A stretch of DNA of 64,000 nt, taken from contig NW_020290058.1 in the NCBI RefSeq assembly GCF_003144195.1, positions 1-64,000 of the forward strand, written 5' to 3'. Below the pieces are notes generated by a model, which saw only the letters and a list, made by a program, of their open reading frames with translations, did no database searches and had not been told where the DNA came from. The translations under genes were made by a program, and so were the position numbers. Below are positions 36,629-49,607 of this stretch, piece by piece; within the stretch, counting starts at the first letter, position 1; each line of letters opens with the position of its first letter. The stretch is from Ceraceosorus guamensis. Lineage: Eukaryota; Basidiomycota; Exobasidiomycetes; Ceraceosorales; Ceraceosoraceae.

Positions 36629-36664
<36 letters not shown>
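36629..36664. repeat. GTTGCT hexamer repeat, 6 copies
   Basis: Six perfect GTTGCT units followed by GTAATTGCTGCTGTT, in non-coding DNA upstream of OPI1. Confidence 0.9.
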
Positions 36665-36666
<2 letters not shown>

Positions 36667-37565
36667 AATTGCTGCTGTTAGCATGGTGTCCCATCGCCTG
36701 ATGTTGAGGCCGGCATACTCATCGTGACGGTACTATACTTCTTATAGCGCGGCTGACCCGCTCCGCATCGCGCTTGCTTAATTGCTCTGCTGCTGCTGAT
36801 GCGCGAGTGAGCGGCTGCATGGGAAAAAGGGAAAAAAGCCGAGCTGCTGCTGGGCTTTCTCGCTCGGTCGCTCGGTCGCTCGCTCGCGGCCGGCTCGATC
36901 GATCGTCTCTGCTACTGGGGGCCAAGCGCCCGCATGCCAGAAGGTGCCGTCAGCTCCGACTGGCTTCTCTCCTCTCTCTGTGACCCACGCAGCGAGCGCC
37001 TTGTACACACTGCACAGCACTACAACAGCCAATCCATCATCACCAAAGGACTTCTCGCACCTGAACTACCGAACCCAAACCCCTTTCATCCTTCTCGGCG
37101 AGCTTCACTCATTCACATTCTCTTTACAAGCTCATCCGAGCGTACACCGCGCATTCACACCAAGACCGTCCAACTTCAAGACCAGTCATTCCCGACTCGC
37201 GCAGAACAGGTGGATTGAGTTAGCACCCTCTTCCAGCTTTCCCTGCAAGCGTGACATCAGCCTATGCCTGGCCTGCTACCGACGTTGTGCTCACATCATC
37301 AGAGTCAGCACCGTATCGCGCACTTGAGGTTTCGACATCCTTTGGGCAATCAGGATCAGGAACTCGCCGCGTAGAGCCGCTCAAAGCAGCAGCGACTAGG
37401 ATCACGTTGCGACGTCCTCGCCACTCGACTGCGCACATTGCTACGGGCTCGGACTTGGTGCGCTAGTCACAATTGCTGCGAGCCTCCGCGGATCGCTGGC
37501 GAAAAGGACCACCGTCTTCTCTGTTCGTCATTGATTGGCCTTTAGTGAGGACTGAGCCGCGACCC

Positions 37566-40387
37566 ATGAGTCACACAGAGGACACCCCCATGGATGCGCA
37601 GGTCACCAGCGATGGAGCCTCGCACGATGAGATTTGGAAGCGCACGAGGGAAGCCTCGAGCAAAGGTGCTGCCGAAGAGATTGATGTACCGAGTGCTGGG
37701 CCCATGAAATCCCCGAACGATGCCGCTGCCGTTCAATCCACCAGCGACGCGCACACAAGCAACGTGCAGGACCGATCTGCAACGAGAGCAAACAGGGCGA
37801 TACCTAGGCCAGCGCCTCTCTCCCAGCGCTCACGAACTGGCAGCACTCTCTCCATCAACGACGACGACGATCGAAGCACTCCGTCTACCCCAGCCCCTTT
37901 CGACAAGAACCCTCTAATGGTAGATGCAGAGGACGAGGATGTGAAGATCGCCATCATGGCTTTGGGTGCGATGAAGCATCTCGACGGCTCAGCAAGCAGC
38001 AGCGCAAGCGGTAGCGAAGGTCCAAGTCGACGAGAATCGAGTGCTGACAAGCTTGGCAGCAGTGCGGAACGGGGCCCGGCAGGCCAACCTACTGATGCCC
38101 ATCTGCGAGTGGCATCCTTGCCCTCCACCTCTTCTGCCGCTTCCACCATGCTCTCGTCGCCAATGTCTACGCCTGGCTCTGAAATGACCGGTTTGTCCAT
38201 GCCCTCATCCGCCTCCTCGTCCAAGCGCACCGCTGGGTCCCAGTTCCCAGCGACTCCACGGACTCTGGGCGATCTGCCTGCAGACTTTCCATTCCCTGCT
38301 GTCGTCACTGATGAGCATGGAAATGAGTTGACGGTCGATCCAGAGATGATGAAGGATGCCGATTTCTTGCGCAGGGTCTCTCACCTACCTATCGTCAGAG
38401 GTACCTTGCGAGCATACGAGCTCAGCAAGCAAAGGAGCAGAGTTGTCAAGTACGGCGGCGACCTAGTCGAAAGCGGAGTCAAGGCCATCGGAGGACCCGT
38501 CGTGAGTCGCTTGGGCGCTAGACTCGGTGAAAAGAATGTCGAGCAGCTCGATGCGTTTGCTTCAAGGCAGCTAGAGAGGCTATATCCAACTGGGGAAGAC
38601 CCGGCCTCTCGCGAAGAGAATCAGCAAATTCTTGAAGAACTCGATGAGCGCGAGCGCACAGAGTGGAAGGATATGGGTGCAGAGGAGAAGTCAAAGCGTC
38701 GCCGTGCTTATTGGGCTTTGCGACTCGAAGAGCGAGAGCGAGAGATGGTGGTCAACGAGCTACGGCAACGCAAGGGCAAGAGTCGTGCGCAGGACTCCGA
38801 AAGCAACGAGTCTGGGGATCGCAATGGGTGGGCCACAGGGTGTAAGTTGCTGCCGCTTTTCGATGAGTCAGCTGAGCGCCTGACTCAAGCCGACCCTGAT
38901 CGCTTCGCAGCGGCCCCAGCGTCGCAGGCTATCGTCGCGACACGCAGTTCTGACGGCTTTGATGGACGAGGTCGTAGTGATTCGGACACACGAGCCATCG
39001 GACCCTCCGCATCTACCAGTGGCAGTGGCTGGGGCTCGATGCTGGTCGAAGCCGGCGTCACAGCGGGTGGTCTCAGTGCCGCCGTCAGCGAGGAGAGCAT
39101 GAAGAGTCTGAAATATTGTCTTCAATGGCTGCAGTACGCCACTGCGCATATCGAGCATCAAATCACGATCCTTCGCGACCTCATCGTCAAGCTCAACCAC
39201 GGTGAACTAGAACTGTCCAATGCAGCTCTACAAAGCCTTGGGCTAATCAAGGGCGACGTCGTTGGAACCATCCGCGGTGTTGTCGACGTTGTCGGCAAAT
39301 ATGCCGGAGGTGCGCTTCCTGAGCCCGCAAGACGGTCCGTAAAGGCCTTTATTCTTAGCCTGCCAGCGCGATGGGCGACTGTCAATCGCGTTGGTGGACC
39401 TGTAGCAGTAGGCAATGGTGCGATGGGGTCACCTACTGGCGGATCATTTGGTGGTTCGCCTGCGTCTCCATCCTTTTCTGCTGCCCACATCAGCGGAGGC
39501 GACGCTGCCATGCAACACCAGCTGAGAACTACAAGCCCACACCGTGCCACCCAGGCTGCGGCTGCCAGACAACAGCAACAAATGCAGCAAGTCGCTACGC
39601 AGCAAGCAGCCAATCGAATCTTGACACTGGCAGTCGAGAGCTTGGATGTCCTTCGCAGCGTCACCATCATCTTTGGCGAGTCATTGGATCGAGCTGATCT
39701 CTGGGTAGAGAGGCTCAGAGTGCTCGGTCTACAGAGAAAACGTGCTCACGAGCATGCGCTCGCCGAAGAGGCTGCTGCTCGTATCGACGTTGGCATGGGC
39801 GGCGCCCTCACGAGTGGTCGACACGCTGATTGGGAGAGTGCACGAGGCATGTCTGGGCTGCGTGGAGCTAGTCCTGGCGCGGACAGCGTGGCGTCGATGA
39901 CCACTTCCGCTTCAGGCTCAAAGCGCAGAAGAACGCGAGGCGACCCGACTTCGACGAAGAGCCCCAGCCCATCCATGCGGGGCGCCAGCGACGATGAGGG
40001 TCAGCGAACAGAGACGGATAGCAGATCTGCCCGGGAAGGCGCAATGCGGAATCGCAGCAGGAGCAGAAGCAGAAGTGGTGCGGCCGCCACATTGCCCGCT
40101 TTTACGCCTGGAGCTTCTGGAGCTTCTTCTAGCGCTATCGCCTCACCCAACCACCATTCTTCAGGCGCTCATTCAGCGAGTCAGCGAAGAAAGAGAGGCA
40201 GCGCAAGACACTACTCGGCCAGAACCCCTTCGGCCAACAACACGCCGGCTTTCGCTTTCAAGGAACTCGATTTGGTGAGCTGCTCGCGCAATCGCTCGAG
40301 CACTGTGATGAGCCGAAGTGGCTGACCTCGCATTGTTGCCCAACCTCGCCTGACCAGCACGGCGGCGGCGCTGCTAAGAGGGGATGA
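37566..40387 (+). CDS. OPI1: Opi1-type transcriptional regulator of phospholipid synthesis
   Basis: Exons 37566-38841, 38911-40274 and 40358-40387; 889 aa. After a Ser-rich N-terminus comes the Opi1 signature SHLPIVRGTLRAYELSKQRS, VVKYGGDLVESGVKAIGGPV, and QLDAFASRQLERLYP. A charged Glu/Arg coiled segment follows (EERERTEWKDMG, RLEEREREMVV). The second conserved Opi1 block is LKYCLQWLQYATAHIEHQI, then LRDLIVKLN. A Gln-rich stretch and a basic Arg/Ser tail end the protein. Yeast Opi1 senses phosphatidic acid at the ER and represses INO1-type genes; the same role is inferred here. Intron 1 is 69 nt and has no stop, so retention adds 23 codons. If the last intron is not removed, the protein ends at 40325 with a different 17-residue tail. 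The start is the first ATG after an open, TTG-led frame. Confidence 0.87.
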
Positions 40388-41959
40388 GCTAAAAGTGTCG
40401 CGCTTGTCAATGGGATCTTCGCACCTTTTTGGACATTCTCGAGCCCCCACGGATACAGCTCGCAATTCCGAAGCTGCCCGATCAACCTGCTCTCGGCCCC
40501 TCAACTCAGTATTCGATATCCTTTGGCTTTCCTCTTTCACATGTCGCACCATTTGGTGGACGTAAGACCAGAATTGTCGATGCATTTCTCACCCAGACCA
40601 TCGTTCCGCGCCTCTTCATACTCCTATCATCATCTCAGACGCTCGCTTCATCTCTTCATCCCACGCACACTGTTCTTCGATTTGCAAACGCGGACGCGCG
40701 CGCGCGACACGCTCCTCACATTCGCTTCCTCCGGGCTCGGTCATTACATCACACCACAGCAGACGAGCGAGGGTGGACTGCATCCTCTCCTTGCCCAGCG
40801 CCACTACCATCCTTGTCCACTATTTGTCGCTCATCAGAGAAGACTTCTGTTCTCTCTTTGCAATCCTCACGAGTGTCAGCACGTCCGTCGCTTGTAGAGT
40901 TGCGGGCTTGCGTCGCGTTGACCTCTCGAGGTTGGAGGGCGTGGCGTGGCCGATGCAAGTCTGGAGCGTCGATGACGCAGGCGCGGTACGGAGCAACGAA
41001 TGTCTAGTGATTCGTTGGACAAGCGTGTGCTAGTAAGGACGGCAGTCGGAGTGAGCTTCATCTCTCCGACGCCGGAAAAAGGAAAACGAGCCGTCACGCT
41101 CGAGCCGTGGGTGCATGGGCCTTTGAGAAGATGCGTCTATACAGCGTCCGCGCGTGCGTGGTTCTTGCATCTATAGCCGCGCCGTGCGAGTGCAGGCTGC
41201 TGCATGGCAGGGCAGGCAGGCAGGCTTGATCCGCGCGGCTTTCCAGACCCATGCTGCAGGCTGCTCTGCTGTGCTCCGCTGTGTCGAGCGTGAAAAGAAG
41301 CCTTGAGCGGGTGCGCGGGTGCGGGTGCGGGTGCGGGTGCGGGTGCGGGTGCGGGTGCGCGGGTGCGCATGAATGAGCGTGCGGGGAAGCGTGTTCGCCT
41401 CGCCTCGATCGCTCGCGCGTCATGCGGCAATCAACCGGCCGGTGCAGGCGCTACAACAGGCTTGCGAACGAGCGAGGGTGGTGCATGCATATGAGTCAAG
41501 AGTGGAGACGAGCTTTTTGTTCGCGTCACGATACCAGTAGTAGTAGTGATTGAGGGCTGAGTGCGTGGATCTTCACTTCACGTACAGGATTCTTTCAGGG
41601 TCACGCAAGGCATGCATCACCACATCCACTTCTTTGCGGACTTTTGCCTCCCTTCGCGACTGCGAACTCGTTTGGGAACTCACTCGCTGCTAGAAATCGA
41701 ACGTCCTTCGCTCATCGAGGCCAGGCCACGTAACAAGGGGTAATCGATCGCCAGACTGTTGGGCGAATAGAGGCGAGGAAAATCTTCTTGGCAAGGCCAA
41801 GTGCCGCAAGCAAAGCTCACAAAGCTGGGACGGCTTCGCAAGTAAAAGGTGATCGATAGGCAACAGATACAGAAATTTTCGTTCACTTGGACTCTTTGCA
41901 AAGGCTCTGCCTCGCCTCTCTTCAACGGCACAAAGGACAGATATAGATAGGCCCCCAAC
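40388..41959. other. Intergenic region upstream of the Pex24p-like gene
   Basis: About 1.6 kb. A 192-codon plus-strand frame begins near 40429, but its composition (Ser/Thr/His/Leu from CTC/CAC words) looks like pyrimidine-rich leader DNA, not protein. A GGGTGC satellite lies at 41309. TAGTAGTAGT near 41534 and ATATAGATAG just before the start codon are the only other notable words. Confidence 0.4.
41309..41367. repeat. GGGTGC hexamer satellite
   Basis: About seven perfect GGGTGC units flanked by GCGGGTGC variants. The plus strand has regularly spaced G-triplets, so a G-quadruplex is possible. Confidence 0.88.
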
Positions 41960-44145
41960 ATGTCTGCCGGAAGCGTATCTGGTGACAGCTCCACCACCTC
42001 TCCTCGGCCCAAGACCGAAGGCAGACGCTCATCCTTCCTCGCAAAGCTGCGTTCCATCGACTTGTCCAACCCGGGTCAAGCCATGCAAGGGTACGCCATG
42101 GATGCCGTGCTGACGGGAGCGTTGGGAGCCATCACTACTGCGCCGCCTCGCTTGCCTGTTGCCAAGAACAAGGAACCTCTGGCATTGAGCACTGTGGCAA
42201 TCAACATGCGCGTAAGTCTGTTTCCCGATGCGCCCCCTTCCGCAGGGTGATTCATTAAGAGTCTATGGATACAGGTGGTTGGCGCTGCCATTCCCCCCCC
42301 CCCCTCCGCCCTTTTGTCGCGGCACACCCTGCTCACACGATCCCCCTCTGCCCCGCGCCTCAGGCTTTCACTCAAAAATCTGGTCCCATCTTTTACTTTC
42401 AAGATGCCGTGGAGGCCACTTTGGTGTGGGATGATTGGGCATGGACTACGATGTGGATGGCCATCTGGGCAGTAGTTGGTGAGTGATATCTGCGCGAAAA
42501 GACGTCGCGCCGATAGCAGGTGTTGGGTCACTCGTTGGAGAGGCGTACTCCGCAGCGCAACATGAGGGCCTTGAAATCTGTCCTAAACTAACACGGCGCT
42601 CGACGTCGTCCTATCATACCACAGCTCTGCATCCATTCCTGCTGCTCTGTGCTCCCACCGCCATCCTCTCGATCATCCTGATGCGAACATATGCGGTGCG
42701 ATACCCATCAGGAGTAGCCGTTCCTCTCAACGTTGCAAGCTCTCAGCCCGCCTCGCAGACCATCGCATCTGGAGGTGGAGCAGCTGGCTTGGCCACACCC
42801 ACTCCAGCCCAGAGCGTGGCTCATAGTCTGAGCAAGCCCACTAGCACCGCAGAGGGTGCAGTCAGAGATCCCGTCGTGCCCAACCCGCCACACGAAGGAG
42901 AGATCAGATACTATGAGAACTTGAGAGACATTCAGAACATGTGAGTGCGCAATAGTGTTTCCTGCCGCTTCGTCATGCTTGCTGAATTGACCGCTTGGCC
43001 ATGCAACTCCACGCAGGATGAAGATGGTAACGGATATCTACGATCTGGTCGCGCCCTCTGTAGGGTTCTTGAACTGGTCCTCCTACCCCAGATCTCTGTT
43101 GCTTCTGCAAATCTCGCTCGTCTTGACGGCCGTGCTGTTCGTCATTGGCCCTTTTGTGCCACTGCGCCCAATCTTGCTCGTGGTGGGCGAGCTGGCTTTC
43201 TTGGCCAACCATCCCTGGGTGAAGCCCGCCGTGCAAGGTCTTTCTCGCGCCATTGATGAGGAGAGAAAGCAAAATCCCAAGGGCTTGACGAACAGACAAT
43301 TGAAAAAGATGGAGAAGCGCAACAGGGAAATGATGAGAAGATTGCAGATCTGGTACGATGAGGATCGACTGGATGACCAGGTTTGGGAGCGAGGATGGCG
43401 AGACGTTGAAATGTTCGAGTGAGTCTGAACATGTTTCGTGGCCTCATTTGTGAAAGTTTGTCGCTGAATGAGCGACGTTGTTCTCAGAAATGAGCGTTAC
43501 ATCTCTCCAACAGCCGTTCGTAGCGGACAGACGCCGGGCTGGTCAGTGCACAACTTGCAGTATGGAGAGAGAAAATCTTTCACGAAGGCCAAAGACGGGT
43601 GGTCAGCTTCAGAGCTTGAAGTGAGCAACTTTGGAACGGAAATCAGCAGGCAGGTGGCCATGAGCTTGGAAGAGGGGTGGGAGTGGGTGAAAGGCGACGA
43701 ATGGCGCATTGATTGGATCGGCGAGTGGTCCGATGCCGGAGTAGATGAAGGTGAGAAGTGCGGAGCTGTCTTAGATTCGATGCTTTGTTAGAATAAGACG
43801 CAAGCTTACTCAGACGCTGCTTGCTACCGGCACGATGTCGACGCAGAGGGTTACGTCTACACCAACAACTCCTGGCTGAAGCCGTCTCCCTATCCTTACG
43901 GTCATGCCGGCCAGTCCATCTCTCCACCGCCGTCTCGCTTGCGTCAAGCTTCACGAGCCGCTTCCATAGCCGGATCAGCATTGTCCGATGCTGGCTCAGA
44001 TTCTGATGATTCGGTCCTGTCATTCGAGAGTGACGAGACGGAAAAGGTCAAGAAGGAGGGCAAGAGCGCCAGCGCCAGTCGCATGGCTGTAACTAGGCGC
44101 AGGAGATGGCTCAAGAGAGCCGTGAGGGTGCAGCCCGCTGCGTAA
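41960..44145 (+). CDS. Pex24p/dysferlin-domain peroxisomal or ER membrane protein
   Basis: Six exons: 41960-42211, 42364-42478, 42625-42940, 43017-43418, 43488-43750, 43847-44145; 548 aa. The N-terminal half has the membrane part of the Pex24p/Pex23 family: FQDAVEATLVWDDWAWTTMW, a hydrophobic helix (ALHPFLLLCAPTAILSIIL), NMMKMVTDIYDLVAPSVGFL, and a hairpin near LLLLQISLVLTAVLFVIGPF. The C-terminal half is a dysferlin domain: ENERYISPTAVRSGQTPGW, then WEWVKGDEWRIDW and DEEGYVYTNNSW, the expected Trp-rich DysF pattern. The tail is acidic (SDAGSDSDDSVLSFESDE) then basic. Family role: regulates peroxisome number and size from the peroxisome membrane or ER contact sites. Whether it is a Pex23/30/31/32 or a Pex24/28/29 counterpart cannot be decided here. 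Confidence 0.8.
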
Positions 44146-45507
44146 AGCACATTTGTGACCTCTCAATCCAAATTTCTCGTCTTGCGATGCGCTCATCCCC
44201 ATCGCCACGCAGCCTACATCGATTCCGTGGGCGATACAAGGAAACGTACCAGCTTGTGCTGCTGTAGAATGGACTGCATCGAAAGTTCCGAACGACGTTC
44301 AAGCAACGGCAATCTAATAGCGAAGTGCGTCGACTGCGTCGCGCATTGCGAAGAAATCTGTTTTTGCTGCCTAAATCGGGACTCTCGATAGTCTAGTACT
44401 CCCGATTGATGGGCTTTTCTCGCGTGCGTCACTACGAATGTTACTGGGCTGGTCCGACGCGTGGCCCCTTAGAGCGCGTGTGAGCATGTGCGCGGTTGGG
44501 CCATCAGCATTTTCGCGTGTTAACGACGTACGCGCGCGAATGACTCGGATCGACCGTTTCTGACCGCGGGATCGCAGCGCGAAACAGCTCAGCTTGCACC
44601 TGTTCAGGATGAAAGCAGGAAAGAGGACTGATTTCCGGAGCTGATCGTGGGGGGGGTGTCCCCGAAAGGCGGTTCGGATGGCATCTTGCCTTGCCAAAAC
44701 ATGAAGGGAGAGTATAGGGAAGGAATTGTGCGGCCCTGCGCAGAGATCAAAAGCGCAATTTGGTCATGCAAGCATCGCGCCCCAAAATCCAGCTCCAACA
44801 CGGAGGAGCATCTCGCTTGCTCTTCTTTGCTGGATCGAGACGACGACATTTGGCACTGACTGGACTGATGGTCGAGCCACCGTCGAGGCAAATGTCCCTG
44901 AACATCGTCGTTTGGTCCCCGTAATCGCACGACCCTTTCTTCCAAGGTCGCGCGCGCCTTGCTGGACAACAAACGCTCACGCAAGATCCGACCCCCGAGC
45001 ACACATGCAAAGCACGTCCACTCCCCATGCGGTACGCCAAGTCACCGAAGTGTGGCATGGCCTTGCTAGTCTCGCGCTTCGTTCTCGGTGTCAATCCCGT
45101 CATACCGCTGACGGAGCGATTGGCCAACAAACTTAGGAGGCGAGCCTTATCCAGCCAGACTCAGCGTGCTCCAGGTCCCAGAACAGAATCACTGACATTG
45201 AACTTGATGACACTTTCCTGCTCTGGTCGGGTCATTGAGCTGCAACTCTGCCCACTGATCGGTCAATGCAGCGGCAATGACGCGCAGATCAAGGCGATCC
45301 GGTCAGAGACACAGGTGAGGCCCTCGACGTGCAAGCGCAGCCATTCGGAGGGTCAACAAAGCGTGTTGCATAGTGTCATGCGTAATGTGCGACAGCTCAT
45401 CTTCTAAGCCAACAAGATGTTACAGGTCCGAGTGCTGACAAGAAAAGTCGACATTCGCGTGATGGAAGACGTGATGGGAGTGATAACATGCAGTGAAGCC
45501 GAGTAGA
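44146..45507. other. Convergent intergenic region
   Basis: About 1.36 kb between the 3' ends of the Pex24p-like gene (+) and the ubiquitin-eL40 gene (-). Overlapping open frames near 44600-45130 and 45027-45407 show no splice signals or recognisable motifs. I see no gene. Confidence 0.4.
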
Positions 45508-46706
<1,199 letters not shown>

Positions 46707-47101
46707 GTTGTTGACCTTACAGAGGGGTGTCTGGGATTGCTGGATCGGTAAAGTCAGGAAGATGGAACGGCTTGGCCCAAGAGTTGGCGACACCCTTCCA
46801 GTGTCGTCTCCCGTCCTGTGACCTGCATGTATCGCCCGCAGCGTGGAAATCAAGGGACACACTCAACCACGTGGAGCGCGTTGTCCGGCTTGCTGATCAA
46901 CCACAGCACGCCGCATACGTCCAGCCACGTGGCTGCAGCGCGAATGCCAGAGCGCATGCAGACCACCCGGCGCGCAGCTGCACCCCGGCAAGACAGACTT
47001 ACGACCTTCTCGAACCATACTTTCGACATCACCAGCCTGGCCCATCCCATTACCACTTACCTGAAGCAACCCGTATTCACATTCATCAGAAAGTCGTCAA
47101 G
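46707..47101. promoter_or_regulatory. Divergent promoter of ubiquitin-eL40 and uS3
   Basis: Under 400 nt separates the presumed 5' end of the ubiquitin-eL40 transcript from the uS3 ATG, so the two translation genes probably share a bidirectional promoter. CCACGTGG-type words occur near 46869 and 46925. The stretch 46990-47100 is C/A-rich, as in leaders of highly expressed fungal genes. Confidence 0.45.
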
Positions 47102-48211
47102 ATGGCATCTCACAACATTTCCAAAAAGAGAAAGGTGCGCATAAGTCGAGGATGCAGCATTGGATGGGACGTGTTGAGCAGGATTGCTGGAGGCACCGAC
47201 CTGCACCAGTCCTTCCTAAGGGGCGGGGGAGTTGGCGGACAATGTCTGGCTACGAACGAGCACTTGGCGAATTCTTGGGCCTTGTCTGCCACCCTATCTG
47301 CGTGAAGGGGAACCCATCGCTGATGCCATGCCTCCGACTTCCTCCACTTGCAGTTCGTAGCGGACGGTGTCTTCGCCGCTGAGCTCGGCGAGTTCTTCAC
47401 TCGCGAGCTTTCCGAGGAGGGTTACTCTGGCTGCGAAGTCCGCGTCACCCACGCCAGAACCGAGATCATCATTCGCGCCACCCACACTCAAGAGGTTCTT
47501 GGAGACAAGGGTCGCCGCATCCGCGAATTGACCGCCCTGGTTCAAAAGAGGTTCAAGTTCCCCGAAAACTCCCTCGAGCTCTACGCCGAGAAGGTCCAGA
47601 ACCGTGGACTGCACGCTGTCGCTCAGTGCGAGAGCTTGCGCTACAAGCTTCTTGGCGGTCTCGCTGTGCGTCGTGCCGCTTACGGTGTCCTTCGATTCGT
47701 CATGGAGTCCGGCGCAAAGGGTTGCGAGGTCATTGTGTCTGGAAAGCTCCGCGCTGCTCGTGCCAAGAGCATGAAGTTCACCGACGGTTTCATGATCCAC
47801 TCTGGTCAGCCCGTACGTGACTTCGTCGACGAGGCCGTTCGCCACGTCTTGATGAAGCAAGGTGTGCTTGGTATCAAGGTCAAGATGTGAGTAGCTTGCC
47901 ACATCGCTGGTCTTCTCGGGCTTGGGGAGCAGCCACATGCATTCGCACTTGGCATTGCTGCCCGATCTCACGCTAACCCGTACGTTCTTGTGTCGTGCCC
48001 CAGCATGCACGGCTGGGACCCCGAAGGAAAGGCCGGAAAGCCGTTCCCTCTGCCCGATGCAGTCACCATCCTGGAGCCGAAGGAGGAAGCGCCCATCACT
48101 CAGCCAATTTCCGAGAGCCGTTTGCCTCAACAGCCCCAACCTGCTGCCGAGCTCGCTCCCGTCGCCGAAGGATCTGCCCCAGAGGCTCCTGCTCAAGCTG
48201 GCGCCTACTAA
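47102..48211 (+). CDS. RPS3: 40S ribosomal protein uS3 (Rps3)
   Basis: Three exons: 47102-47134, 47354-47886, 48004-48211; 257 aa. Exon 1 encodes only [11 protein letters not shown]. Exon 2 starts [19 protein letters not shown] and contains the KH-domain loop [20 protein letters not shown] and the second domain [20 protein letters not shown] with [20 protein letters not shown]. Exon 3 begins [10 protein letters not shown] and ends in a Pro/Ala/Glu-rich tail. The protein sits at the mRNA entry site of the small subunit; homologues also have DNA-repair activities. Codon use is highly biased, as expected for a ribosomal protein. Confidence 0.97.
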
Positions 48212-48875
48212 GCAGCCTCGCTGTTTAGCCGCACCACGAACGATGTCAATCTGACCCTTTGAATCGATTACATGGCCTTCGAGCCTCTTCTCCCCTTGGG
48301 TCCGTGTCGCCCTCTCGCCTACCCTCACAAATGATCCACACATCCACCTTGCCACTTCGATCAGCCTAGTCGCGTCGGACGACTTGGCATGTACTTGTTC
48401 ACCGCACCACATTGTGCAATCTACAGAAAAGCCCAATGGGCATCCCACGACTCTTGCCCACCTGCTCAAATTCGTGCGCGTCTCGGCGATGTCATCTGAG
48501 ACGACCTCGTTGGGATCGCAGCTTGCTGCGAGACTATGCCCTGATTGTCTCATTCTCAGTGCGCCTGAAAACTAAGATCAATACAATGGAGACCAGCGCA
48601 CACGGCTCGCTCTCTCCTGTATTACCAGCATTGGCCACAGCGACACATGCTCGACGTGCTTACGAGGTCGCAGATCATCTGCCAGCACACTCCTGTGGCA
48701 GACCAGAATGTCGGTGAGTTGATGTGCATTGGTTTACATGATAGTCAAGCTGCTACGTGGTAGCTCATGATGCGTGGTGTAAAAGATTTTGAGATGAGTG
48801 GCCATCGACGGTAGATGCATCGCCAATGACCACCCAACAATGTGACGAGAGAGCGGACGAACACAAGAAGTACCC
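48212..48875. other. Convergent 3' intergenic stretch
   Basis: About 660 nt between uS3 (+) and eL32 (-). A short plus-strand frame from an ATG at 48586 runs into GTGAGTTGATG near 48715, which looks like a splice donor. No continuation was found before the eL32 3' end, so no gene is called. Confidence 0.4.
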
Positions 48876-49602
48876 TTATGCCTCCTCAGAGCGGACCTTG
48901 GCTCCAGCGTTGGTGACCTTCACACCGAGGATCTTAGCCCTGAGAGATGAAGCAAGCGGGGCGATTAGCGGACACTCATCAATCGCGACACTCGCACATC
49001 AAAGATGAGCCCAATCGTCGCCTGACTTCTTGCGCATGCTTCCCAGATTGTATGTGCAAAGCTTTCCATCTAACCCTCTTCAACTCCAATCACGCCGTCT
49101 CGATAAGCGCGCTGCGCACTCACTTCTCAAGGATGTCGAGACGCTTACGGCTAGAAACGTTGTGGGCGATCTCGGCTGCAAAAGAAGCGTTGTGCCTGAT
49201 TGAGTGCGAGAGATATGGTGGGGTCAGTCCATAGACTTTTCTTTTGTCGAGCAGCGCCGAGATTGTGACGTCCTGCGGCATACGCGCTCATCCAGGCGAC
49301 TGCGGCTGCTAGCTAAGCCTATTCTCCCCCTCGCCCCCAACTCACATCAAGAGCAGGTCAACATCTCTAGGGTTGTGGACCAGGAATCGGCGGTAACCGT
49401 TGGGCAACAGGTGACGAGTCTTCTTGTTGCTGCCGTAACCGATCTTGGGTTGAGGAGCCGTACCACGGAAGCGTCTACGGGTAGCGCTGTCAATACCTCT
49501 CTGATGGCGGTGAGAGGTGCCAACTCGCTTGTAGCGGTCACTGTGGTGACGCTTGAAGGACTTCGTCCTCTTCTTGACGATGGGAATCTTTGTGGCGGCC
49601 AT
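48876..49602 (-). CDS. RPL32: 60S ribosomal protein eL32 (Rpl32)
   Basis: Minus-strand exons 49602-49346, 49195-49124 and 48939-48876; 130 aa, the normal length. The sequence starts [20 protein letters not shown] and includes [20 protein letters not shown] and [17 protein letters not shown]. After the introns it reads [19 protein letters not shown] and [24 protein letters not shown] acceptor lies five bases before the ATG codon on the minus strand, so a 5'UTR intron is likely. It is divergent from uL13. Confidence 0.97.
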
Positions 49603-49607
49603 CTTGA

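Larger units (their letters stand above)
33186..37565. other. 4.4-kb divergent intergenic region with satellites
   Basis: Lies between the divergent CAF120-like and OPI1 genes. No convincing coding frame was found; long plus-strand frames at 34074 and 34127 arise from the hexamer array. It holds three hexamer satellites (34307, 34536, 36629), GAGC/TGCC microsatellites near 36130 and 36190, poly(A) tracts near 34150, and dense ACTCACGACT/ACTCGTGACT words near 33900-34040 and 34595. The OPI1 5'UTR is expected near 36960-37560, which is pyrimidine-rich. Confidence 0.45.

Noticed and set aside
40429-41007. A 192-codon plus-strand frame after OPI1
   Set aside because: Ser/His/Leu-rich from pyrimidine-rich DNA, no motif and no splice context; treated as leader or intergenic DNA.
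48586-48717. A possible first exon (ATG to GTGAGT) between uS3 and eL32
   Set aside because: No downstream exon or motif was found before the convergent eL32 gene; too short to support.
48940-49123. Box C-like TTGATGAG in the eL32 intron, as for a snoRNA
   Set aside because: No D box (CTGA) at the proper distance and no terminal stem; not enough for a snoRNA call.
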